Translations under genes and position numbers: made by a program
Assembly: GCA_020029455.1 (NCBI GenBank)
Contig: JAIBJH010000123.1
Coordinates: forward strand, 1-7,601
Length of the DNA: 7,601 nt
Origin: Hyphomicrobiales bacterium
Lineage (GTDB): Bacteria > Pseudomonadota > Alphaproteobacteria > Rhizobiales > Aestuariivirgaceae
Reading direction: 5' to 3'
Notes under the pieces: model-generated
The model's database searches: none
Told to the model about the DNA's origin: nothing
Seen by the model: only the letters and a program-made list of their open reading frames with translations
In this document: in pieces, positions 1 through 6,316 of the stretch
Position numbering within the stretch: position 1 is the stretch's first letter
Layout of the letters: each line of letters starts with the position of its first letter

Positions 1-424
1 CATGGGCGAAGAACAACAACACCTGGGCTTCGCTCGGTGCCTTGGCGGTCTTGGCGAAGATATGGGTGTGGATGGCAACCAGCCGCTTTCCCGGCAAGCC
101 GTCGATCCATCCCACCGGAAGCTGCGCCAGCGCCTCGCCCGTGAGATTCTTTCCCGATGTGGTGATGCTGAGGCGGTAGAACTCGCCGTGGCGTTCATAC
201 TTGAAGATGCCGGTCTTGAGTTCGACGCCATGATGCGAAACGCCCGCCGGCGGCGGCTTGATGCCCATGGCATCGCACAGCACCTTGATATGAGGCAGGG
301 GATCGGCATCGCCTGCATCGAGCGTATAGGCAAGATGGGTGATCCGCGCCGGCGCCGCCACGGGCAAACCGGGCCTTCCATGGATCTCGTCATTCAGGAG
401 CTGGCGCAACTCATGGTCGATCAT
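1..424 (-). CDS. DUF3422 family protein, N-terminal part (runs off left edge)
   Basis: Reading the minus strand from an ATG at 424 gives an open frame of 141 codons to the window edge with no stop. The start, HELRQLLNDEIHGRP (residues 4-18) followed by a PARITHLAY segment, is the typical opening of DUF3422 proteins, and the KYERHGEFYRLS stretch also fits that family. Members are usually a little over 400 residues with hydrophobic segments near the C-terminus, so about two thirds of the protein is missing here. The function of the family is not known, and I do not assign one. A GTG at 427 is the codon just before the ATG. An in-frame TGA lies about 20 codons upstream, so the true start must fall within that short interval. 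No strong ribosome binding site is visible (only a GGGGCGG run just ahead). The gene is transcribed divergently from gap. Confidence 0.8.
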   Translation of the reverse strand, partial: MIDHELRQLLNDEIHGRPGLPVAAPARITHLAYTLDAGDADPLPHIKVLCDAMGIKPPPAGVSHHGVELKTGIFKYERHGEFYRLSITTSGKNLTGEALAQLPVGWIDGLPGKRLVAIHTHIFAKTAKAPSEAQVLLFFAH

Positions 425-496
425 CACCGCCCCATAGCGGGGAAATGCGGCGATTGCGCAACTCAAAACGCCGCAGCCTCAGGGGCGAACGGCATT

Positions 497-512
497 TGAG
501 GTACGCACCTCA
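497..512. promoter_or_regulatory. Inverted repeat between divergent DUF3422 and gap genes, possible operator
   Basis: TGAGGT (497-502) and ACCTCA (507-512) are perfect inverted 6-base arms around a 4-base centre. The dyad sits roughly midway between the two divergent starts, about 80 bases from each. A symmetric site here could bind a dimeric regulator acting on either gene. I do not recognise it as the site of a named regulator, and the short arms could arise by chance. Confidence 0.3.
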
Positions 513-519
513 TATTTCG

Positions 520-547
520 CTTTCCCTCGGCTGCAGAATCTCTATAA
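520..547 (+). promoter_or_regulatory. Candidate gap promoter
   Basis: CTATAA at 542-547 resembles a -10 element. A CTTTCC at 520-525, 16 bases upstream, could serve as a weak -35. Transcription would start near 554 and leave a leader of about 40 bases. The leader carries a strong Shine-Dalgarno sequence, AAAGGAG at 579-585, 9 bases before the gap ATG. The promoter call is by eye only; the ribosome binding site is clear. Confidence 0.35.
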
Positions 548-594
548 GGCCCATCACTTTCCAGAACATCCAGACACCAAAGGAGTGAGAGGTC

Positions 595-1608
595 ATGGCG
601 AAAACACGCGTCGCAATCAACGGATTTGGCCGCATCGGCCGCAACATCGTCCGCGCCATCTATGAATCAGGTCGCACGGACATCGATGTGGTGGCCGTCA
701 ATGATCTAGGCCCGGTTGAAACCAACGCCCATCTTTTGCGCTATGACTCGGTCCATGGCCGCTTCCCTCATGAAGTGACCACCAAGGGCGATGCGATCTC
801 GATTGGCTCCGACACCTTCAAGGTGACGGCCATCAAGGATCCAAGCGCGCTTCCCTGGAAGGACCTGGGCGTTGACATTGCGCTTGAATGCACCGGCATC
901 TTCACGGCGAAGGAAAAGGCCTCGGCCCATCTCACAGCTGGCGCCAAGCGTGTCATCGTTTCGGCTCCCGCCGATGGCGCCGACTACACCGTTGTCTATG
1001 GCGTCAACCATGCTGGCCTGAAGAAGGACCACATGGTGATCTCCAATGCTTCCTGCACCACCAACTGCCTCGCCCCCGTCGCCAAGGTGCTGCATGACGC
1101 CATCGGCATCGACCACGGCTTCATGACGACGATCCATGCCTACACCGGCGACCAGCCGACGCTTGATACCATGCACAAGGATCTTTACCGCGCCCGCGCG
1201 GCGGCCATGTCCATGATCCCGACCTCGACGGGTGCGGCAAAGGCCATCGGCCTTGTCATTCCGGAACTGAAGGGCAAGCTCGACGGCACCTCAATCCGCG
1301 TGCCGGTTCCAAACGTCTCGGTGGTGGATTTCAAGTTCGTGGCAAAGCGCGATACCTCCACTCAAGAGGTGAACGCTGCGATCAAGGCGGCGGCCGATGG
1401 CCCGCTCAAGGGCGTCCTCGGCTACACCAACGATCCCAATGTCTCGATCGACTTCAACCACAACCCGAACTCGTCCACTTTCCACATGGACCAGACCAAG
1501 GTCATCGAAGGCAAGCTGGTGCGTGTGCTCTCCTGGTACGACAATGAATGGGGCTTCTCCAACCGCATGGGTGACACGGCTGCCTATTTCGGCAAGCTGA
1601 TTGCCTGA
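595..1608 (+). CDS. gap: Type I glyceraldehyde-3-phosphate dehydrogenase
   Basis: Cytosolic glycolytic/gluconeogenic enzyme that interconverts glyceraldehyde 3-phosphate and 1,3-bisphosphoglycerate using a nicotinamide cofactor. The 337 residues match the usual length. The Rossmann motif INGFGRIGRN is at residues 8-17, the catalytic SNASCTTNC at 150-158 (nucleophile Cys154), the partner His181 lies in TTIHAYTGDQ, and the C-terminal WYDNEWGFSNRM is at 314-325. The NDLG motif (Asp38) after the second beta strand is the acidic residue that binds the NAD ribose in NAD-preferring enzymes, so NAD use is inferred. The ATG start is supported by AAAGGAG 9 bases upstream. The gene stands alone: DUF3422 diverges upstream and a terminator lies downstream. 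In many alphaproteobacteria gap is linked to tkt and pgk, which are not adjacent here. No irregularity is seen in the reading frame. Confidence 0.97.
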   Translation: MAKTRVAINGFGRIGRNIVRAIYESGRTDIDVVAVNDLGPVETNAHLLRYDSVHGRFPHEVTTKGDAISIGSDTFKVTAIKDPSALPWKDLGVDIALECTGIFTAKEKASAHLTAGAKRVIVSAPADGADYTVVYGVNHAGLKKDHMVISNASCTTNCLAPVAKVLHDAIGIDHGFMTTIHAYTGDQPTLDTMHKDLYRARAAAMSMIPTSTGAAKAIGLVIPELKGKLDGTSIRVPVPNVSVVDFKFVAKRDTSTQEVNAAIKAAADGPLKGVLGYTNDPNVSIDFNHNPNSSTFHMDQTKVIEGKLVRVLSWYDNEWGFSNRMGDTAAYFGKLIA

Positions 1609-1621
1609 TTGTTGTTGATCA

Positions 1622-1667
1622 GTCCCTCATGCTGAGTGCTTTGCGAAGCAGGGCCTCGAAGCATGAA
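1622..1667. repeat. REP-like palindromic repeat downstream of gap
   Basis: The outer arms TCATGCT (1627-1633) and AGCATGA (1660-1666) are perfect inverted repeats. They are continued inwards by GAG/CTC (1634-1636 with 1655-1657) and by an inner hairpin TGCTT-TGCG-AAGCA (1637-1650), with GGGC and GA left as bulges. The pattern of CCTCATGCTGAG on the left and CCTCGAAGCATGA on the right resembles a dispersed palindromic element common in Rhizobiales and other alphaproteobacterial genomes. Its location between convergent genes, just after a stop codon, is typical of REP-type elements. Copy number cannot be seen from one window. Confidence 0.65.
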
Positions 1668-1669
1668 TC

Positions 1670-1708
1670 AAAAAATGAGCCGCTGTCAGATTTTGACGGC
1701 GGCTTTTT
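1670..1708. terminator. Bidirectional intrinsic terminator between gap and the MATE gene
   Basis: An 11-bp stem, with a single T-G wobble, is formed by 1678-1688 and 1694-1704 around a 5-base loop (GATTT). On the plus strand it is followed by a T run (1704-1708). On the minus strand it is followed by a T run complementary to the six A at 1670-1675. It can therefore stop gap transcription and MATE transcription alike. The MATE stop codon (1686-1688 on the minus strand) lies within the stem, so the last MATE codons are part of the terminator. Confidence 0.88.
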
Positions 1709-3038
1709 CGTACCTGTCGAACACGCGCCGCTCAATCGCCGGAAGCCGCGAGGCAAAGCTCAATCCGCGTGCCACGAAGAACACGCACAGCGCCGCCCAC
1801 AATCCGTGATTGCCGAAGCGTGGCTCCATCAGCCACCACGCGCCAAGATAGGCAAGTGTTGAAAACAACATCATGTTGCGCATCTCGCGCGTGGCCAGTG
1901 CCCCCGTGAAGATGCCGTCATAGAGAAAGCACGCAGCACCCAATGCGGGCGTCAGTGCGGCCCATCCCAGGTATTGTAGCGCAAATGCAATGACTGGCTC
2001 ACTTGTGGTCATAAGCCGCACCAACGGTTCTCCCGCAAACCAGATGATCAACCCGGCGAGAACACCAAACCCCATGCCCCAGATCGTCGAGAGGCGGATC
2101 GCCTGGCGATAGCGCGCAAGGTTCCTGGCACCGATGGACTGCCCGACAAAGGCTTCTGCTGTATAGGCAAAGCCATCGGTTAAGAAGGCGGCAACGTCAA
2201 AGAAGTGCAGCAAAATGGCGTTGGCCGCGACTGGCACGTCACCGAGCCGCGCACTGCGCGATGCCATCCAGGCAAAAGCGAAGAGCAACAACACCGTGCG
2301 CAACATGATGTCGGCATTGGCTGAAATGATGTGCCTGATCTTCGCCACCGAAAACACATGTGCCGCATCAAACCAGAGGCCGAGGCCTCGCATGCGGTTG
2401 GCCACAATCAGTAAACCCAGAATGAGGCCTGCATATTCTGCACAAACCGCTGCAAGGCCAACACCAGGCACGGCCCACCCAAGGTTCAATACGAAGAACA
2501 TCGACAGTGCCATGTTGATCAGATTCAAGGACAGTTGTACGACCAGCGCTGTTTTCGTCCGGCTCTGGCCTACGAACCAGCCGAGGATGGCGAAGTTGGC
2601 GAGTGCTGCCGGTGCTGAAAGAACACGCCAGCTGAAATATTCTAGGTTGGCTGCCTGCACGGCATCGGACCCGCCCATCAGTGAAACCGCGAGAGGGCCA
2701 ATCAACGGTGACAGGAGAAGGATGGCCAGGCCAATCAGGATCGCCAGCATCAGGCTCCGCCAGAATACCGCGGCAAGTTCGGGATGATCGCCAGCGCCTG
2801 TGGCTTGCGCTGCCATGCCACTGGTGGAAAGCCGCAGGAATCCGAACCCCCAGAACAGAAAGCCGAAGATCACGCCGCCAATGGCCACGCCGCCGATCAT
2901 GGCAGGATCATTTAACCTGCCGATCACCGCCGTATTGACCACGCCGATCAGGGGCTCAGACACATTGGCTAGCATGATGGGAACCGCCACCGTGAGCACG
3001 GTTCGGTGGGTCAGTGGCTTGGTGAAATCATGCGCCAT
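1686..3038 (-). CDS. MATE family efflux transporter, DinF-like
   Basis: Inner-membrane exporter predicted to pump small or toxic compounds outward using a proton or sodium gradient. The 450-residue protein is hydrophobic throughout, as expected for the 12-helix MATE fold. Residues 29-82 (PLIGVVNTAVIG, GGVAIGG, FLRLSTSGMAAQATGA) closely follow the pattern of E. coli DinF, so I place it in the DinF branch. The TM1 aspartate of this family (VDTAVIG) is Asn35 here. ATG at 3038 is chosen because GGGAGG lies just upstream, although only 2 bases away. A GTG at 3059 would add seven residues (MIAQREA) but has no visible ribosome binding site. It diverges from the helicase gene across a very short gap and converges on gap through a shared terminator. 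The substrate cannot be read from sequence. Confidence 0.92.
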   Translation of the reverse strand: MAHDFTKPLTHRTVLTVAVPIMLANVSEPLIGVVNTAVIGRLNDPAMIGGVAIGGVIFGFLFWGFGFLRLSTSGMAAQATGAGDHPELAAVFWRSLMLAILIGLAILLLSPLIGPLAVSLMGGSDAVQAANLEYFSWRVLSAPAALANFAILGWFVGQSRTKTALVVQLSLNLINMALSMFFVLNLGWAVPGVGLAAVCAEYAGLILGLLIVANRMRGLGLWFDAAHVFSVAKIRHIISANADIMLRTVLLLFAFAWMASRSARLGDVPVAANAILLHFFDVAAFLTDGFAYTAEAFVGQSIGARNLARYRQAIRLSTIWGMGFGVLAGLIIWFAGEPLVRLMTTSEPVIAFALQYLGWAALTPALGAACFLYDGIFTGALATREMRNMMLFSTLAYLGAWWLMEPRFGNHGLWAALCVFFVARGLSFASRLPAIERRVFDRYEKAAVKI

Positions 3039-3045
3039 TGCCTCC

Positions 3046-3074
3046 CGTTGCGCGATCACCGACGAACGGTCAAG
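3046..3074 (-). promoter_or_regulatory. Candidate -35 element for the MATE gene
   Basis: On the minus strand CTTGAC (3074-3069) matches the alphaproteobacterial -35 consensus exactly. A 17-base spacer leads to GCAACG (3051-3046), which is a poor -10. If this promoter is used, transcription would begin almost at the ATG at 3038, giving a very short or leaderless transcript. The element lies in the 47-base gap between the divergent MATE and helicase starts. The weak -10 keeps confidence low. Confidence 0.25.
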
Positions 3075-3085
3075 CTCAGCACGGC

Positions 3086-5557
3086 ATGGCTGAATTGCAT
3101 CCGAAAATTGCTGAATGGTTCAGAAGGCGCGGCTGGCAACCTCGCGACCACCAGCTTGCCATGCTGGCGCATGGCCTTGCTGACGGAAGCGCGCTTCTTA
3201 TCGCGCCGACAGGTGGTGGCAAGACGCTCGCGGGCTTTCTATCGACCTTGCAGGAACTGGCGGAACTCCATCCGCACAATGGCATCCACACGCTCTATGT
3301 CTCGCCCCTGAAGGCGCTCGCCGTTGATATCGCCCGCAATCTCGAACAGCCCGTTCTTGAAATGGGGCTGCCCATTACTATCGAGACTCGCACGGGTGAC
3401 ACGCCAGCTTCTCGCCGCCAACGCATCCGGGTGAGCCCGCCCGACATTCTCATCACCACACCAGAGCAAATGTCTTTGATCGTTGCCGATCCACATGCGG
3501 CCCATCTCTTGCGGGAACTGAAAACGGTCATCATCGACGAGCTTCATTCCATCGTGACGTCAAAGCGCGGTGTCCTTCTCTCGCTGGCACTGTCACGCAT
3601 TCGCACACTCGCACCGCAGGTCAAAACCTTCGGCCTCTCCGCCACTGTCGCCGATCCCGATGCGCTCTGTCACTGGCTGGCGCCCGCCCACACAAAGCCT
3701 GTGTCCCTGGTGCTGGGCCGCCCCGGCGCACCAGCGCAGATCCGCATTCTCGAAAGCGCCGAACGCGTGCCTTGGTCTGGCCATTCGTCGCGTTACGCGA
3801 CTGCTGACATCTACGAAGAGATCAAACGCGCCCGCATGGCGCTGGTTTTCGTCAACACCAGAAGCCAGGCGGAAATGCTGTTTCAGGACTTGTGGACAGC
3901 GAATGAAGAAAGCCTGCCGATTGCCTTGCATCATGGTTCTCTCGATGTGGGCCAGCGCCGCAAGGTGGAAGCGGCGATGGCTGAGAACAAGCTGCGCGCG
4001 GTGGTCTGCACTTCCACCCTCGATCTTGGCATAGACTGGGGTGACGTCGATCTCGTCATCCATGTGGGTGCACCGAAAGGCTCAAGCCGCCTGTTGCAGC
4101 GCATCGGGAGAGCCAACCATCGCCTTGATGAAGCGAGCAACGCCCTTCTCGTGCCGTCCAATCGTTTTGAAGTGCTTGAATGCGAAGCCGCTGTCGAAGC
4201 AGCAAGCGAGAACGCCCAGGACACACAATATCCGAGCGTAATGAAGTTCGATTGCCTGGCTCAGCATGTCATGGGCCGTGCCTGCGCCGGCCCATTCCAC
4301 GCCGATGAACTCTTTGCGGAAGTGACCTCCGCCTTCACCTTCCGCAATATCTCCCGCGAGAAGTTTGACCGTGTCTTGGATTTCGTGGCCACAGGTGGCT
4401 ACGCCCTCAAATCCTATGCGCGTTATGCCAAGCTGAAGCAGCAAGAGGACGGCACGTGGCGCATGTCCCATCCGCGCCTTGCCCAGAACTACCGCATGAA
4501 CATTGGCACCATTGTCGAGGATCCCATGCTGAAGCTCCGCCTCGCCAGGGTGCGGAAAGTCTTGGGCCGCCGCATGGTGATGGGCGGCTTTGTGCTGGGG
4601 GAACTTGAGGAGTATTTCCTGTCGCAACTGGCGGTGGGCGATACCTTTCTCTTTGCGGGCCAAGTTCTACGCTTCGAGGGTCTCGATGAATTTGGCGCAC
4701 TGGCCACCCGCACCACGGCGCGCGACCCGATGATCCCCTCCTATGCCGGCGGAAAGTTTCCACTCTCCACTTATCTCGCAGAGCGCGTGCGCGGCATTCT
4801 CGCCTCGCCCGAAAAATGGAAGAGGCTTCCGGCGCAAGTCGGCGAATGGCTTTCAACACAACGCTGGGCTTCTGTGCTGCCGCGCGCCGACCAGATGCTG
4901 GTTGAAACCTTTCCCCGCGCCGACAAGTACTATCTCGTCTGCTATCCCTTTGAAGGCCGCTTGGCACAGCAGACGCTCGGCATGCTGCTGACCCGTAGGC
5001 TCGAGCGCTGGGGTGCAAAACCCATGGGCTTCGTTGCATCCGAATATGCCCTCGTTGTTTGGATGCTCTCCGACATCTCGCTATTGATTCAATCGGGGTG
5101 CATATCGCTGGCCAAGCTCTTCGATGAAGACATGCTGGGCGATGACCTCGAAGCCTGGCTTGCTGAGTCAAATCTCATGAAGCGCACCTTCCGCAATGTG
5201 GCAGTGATTGCAGGGCTGATTGAGCGCCGAGCGCCCGGAAAGGAAAAGACCGTGCGCCAGCAGACCGTCAATACCGATCTAATCTATGATGCATTACGCA
5301 CCCACCAGCCCGATCACATCCTGCTTGAAGCGGCCTGGGATGATGCCGCCGAAGGATTGATCGACATTCACAGGCTTGGCGCCATGCTGAAGCGCATCAA
5401 GAACCACATCCTCCATCAGCCGCTCGACCGGGTTTCGCCGCTCGCCGTTCCCGTCCTGTTGGATATTGGCCGCGAATCAATTAGCGGCGATGCCGATGAT
5501 GCCCTTCTCGCCGAAGCAGCTGAAACCCTCGAACGCGAGGCGACCAGGCTTGTCTAG
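3086..5557 (+). CDS. Ligase-associated DNA damage response DEXH box helicase (Lhr-Core type)
   Basis: Superfamily 2 ATP-dependent DNA helicase. The homologous Lhr-Core enzyme of Pseudomonas putida is a single-stranded-DNA-dependent ATPase that translocates 3' to 5' and belongs to a repair cluster with a ligase, an exonuclease and a metallophosphoesterase. Motifs in the 823-residue protein: RDHQ at 20-23, Walker A APTGGGKT at 40-47, motif Ia YVSPLKALAVD at 71-81, DELH at 151-154, SAT at 185-187, motif V TSTLDLGIDW at 309-318 and motif VI QRIGRANH at 338-345. A long Lhr-type C-terminal region follows. Length is normal for the family. The start is placed at ATG 3086 because MAELHPKIAEWFRRRGW is the expected N-terminus. 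A TTG at 3038 would add 16 unconserved-looking residues. No good ribosome binding site is seen for either. The stop overlaps the start of pdeM, so the two genes form an operon. Confidence 0.93.
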   Translation: MAELHPKIAEWFRRRGWQPRDHQLAMLAHGLADGSALLIAPTGGGKTLAGFLSTLQELAELHPHNGIHTLYVSPLKALAVDIARNLEQPVLEMGLPITIETRTGDTPASRRQRIRVSPPDILITTPEQMSLIVADPHAAHLLRELKTVIIDELHSIVTSKRGVLLSLALSRIRTLAPQVKTFGLSATVADPDALCHWLAPAHTKPVSLVLGRPGAPAQIRILESAERVPWSGHSSRYATADIYEEIKRARMALVFVNTRSQAEMLFQDLWTANEESLPIALHHGSLDVGQRRKVEAAMAENKLRAVVCTSTLDLGIDWGDVDLVIHVGAPKGSSRLLQRIGRANHRLDEASNALLVPSNRFEVLECEAAVEAASENAQDTQYPSVMKFDCLAQHVMGRACAGPFHADELFAEVTSAFTFRNISREKFDRVLDFVATGGYALKSYARYAKLKQQEDGTWRMSHPRLAQNYRMNIGTIVEDPMLKLRLARVRKVLGRRMVMGGFVLGELEEYFLSQLAVGDTFLFAGQVLRFEGLDEFGALATRTTARDPMIPSYAGGKFPLSTYLAERVRGILASPEKWKRLPAQVGEWLSTQRWASVLPRADQMLVETFPRADKYYLVCYPFEGRLAQQTLGMLLTRRLERWGAKPMGFVASEYALVVWMLSDISLLIQSGCISLAKLFDEDMLGDDLEAWLAESNLMKRTFRNVAVIAGLIERRAPGKEKTVRQQTVNTDLIYDALRTHQPDHILLEAAWDDAAEGLIDIHRLGAMLKRIKNHILHQPLDRVSPLAVPVLLDIGRESISGDADDALLAEAAETLEREATRLV

Positions 5558-6233
5558 GGAAATCACCATCCGCCTTGCGGGCGCAAGCTTCGTGCCGCAC
5601 TTGTCCGGCGGCCTCTACTGGCCGGAAGAGCAGACCCTCGTCGTTTCAGACCTCCATCTGGAGCAGGGCGTGAGCCTCGCCCGGCGCGGCCTTCACGTGC
5701 CGCCATTCGACACGCGGACGACTCTCTCCGAACTGAAGAACCTTCTCGCTGAAACGGCAGCAAAGCGCCTTGTGCTGCTGGGGGATAGCTTTCATGCGCC
5801 TGATGCCCATGCAGGCCTCGATGAAGAATCCTGCATCGAGTTGCGGGCCGTCACTAGCACTGTCGAGACAATCTGGATCTGCGGCAACCATGATCCCGAT
5901 CCGCCGGAAGGTCTGGGAGGCGAGGCCGTCACAGAACTCACACTGGGCCCCATCGTGCTCCGCCACATTCCCTCGCCCGTTCCCCATGGCTGCGTGGAAA
6001 TTTCAGGACATCTTCATCCCGGTGCCTCTGTCGTTAGCCGCGGCCGCCGCACCCATGCCAAGTGTTTTGTAACAGACCAGCGCCGCCTCATCATGCCGGC
6101 CTTCGGTGCCTATACGGGCGCACTCAGTGTTTCTTCCCGCGCCTATGACGGCCTCTTCGATGAACCGGAAGCGCAGGTCTTCATGCTGGGCCGCAGCGCC
6201 ATCCACCGCCTGCCTCTATCACGCGTGCGCTAG
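5550..6233 (+). CDS. pdeM: Ligase-associated DNA damage response endonuclease/phosphoesterase PdeM
   Basis: Calcineurin-like metallophosphoesterase. The Pseudomonas putida homologue (MPE) is a manganese-dependent DNA nuclease that works with the Lhr-Core helicase, a ligase and an exonuclease in a repair cluster. All metal-binding motifs are present in order: DLH at 34-36, GDSFH at 78-82, GNHD at 112-115 and GHLHP at 153-157. The 227-residue length fits the family. The start is set at TTG 5550, which overlaps the helicase stop by 8 bases and has GAGG at 5537-5540, 9 bases upstream. It yields the expected short lead (SREITIRLAGASF) before the first strand. A TTG at 5466 would add 28 residues read inside the helicase gene and is unlikely. 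No ATG exists near the expected start. Translation is probably coupled to the helicase. Confidence 0.92.
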   Translation: MSREITIRLAGASFVPHLSGGLYWPEEQTLVVSDLHLEQGVSLARRGLHVPPFDTRTTLSELKNLLAETAAKRLVLLGDSFHAPDAHAGLDEESCIELRAVTSTVETIWICGNHDPDPPEGLGGEAVTELTLGPIVLRHIPSPVPHGCVEISGHLHPGASVVSRGRRTHAKCFVTDQRRLIMPAFGAYTGALSVSSRAYDGLFDEPEAQVFMLGRSAIHRLPLSRVR

Positions 6234-6250
6234 GACGGTAGATACCACAA

Positions 6251-6283
6251 CCTTCATCGACGGGCTTGACCCGCCGATGGAGA
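6251..6283. repeat. REP-like palindromic repeat between pdeM and nudC
   Basis: CATCG-A-CGGG (6255-6264) and CCCG-C-CGATG (6270-6279) form a 10-position stem with one A-C mismatch around the loop CTTGA. The GGGCTTGACCC core flanked by CCG/CGG and ATG-like arms is the pattern of a dispersed palindrome I know from Rhizobiales genomes. It lies between the ends of two convergent genes. No T run follows on either strand, so it is not a typical intrinsic terminator, although it may still hinder transcription or protect 3' ends. Confidence 0.6.
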
Positions 6284-6316
6284 TATCAAAGTACAGTGGA
6301 GAGTGCGATGCGCTCG

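Noticed and set aside
2..499. Plus-strand open frame of 165 codons at the left edge
   Set aside because: The opposite strand encodes a recognisable DUF3422 N-terminus over 1-424. The plus-strand frame has no recognisable motif and is its antisense shadow.
706..1176. Minus-strand open frame of 156 codons inside gap
   Set aside because: It is a shadow of the highly conserved GAPDH coding sequence.
2215..2787. Plus-strand open frame of 190 codons
   Set aside because: It is antisense to the MATE transporter and shows no independent features.
4407..5171. Minus-strand open frame of 254 codons inside the helicase gene
   Set aside because: It lies wholly antisense to conserved helicase sequence and its Arg/Ala/Ser-rich composition is typical of a GC-rich shadow frame.
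5466..5549. Longer pdeM start at TTG 5466
   Set aside because: The extra 28 residues are simply helicase C-terminal DNA in another frame, and the ribosome binding site and family length favour TTG 5550.
6251..6283. Intrinsic terminator for pdeM or nudC
   Set aside because: The hairpin is good, but no T run follows on either strand, so I call it a repeat instead.
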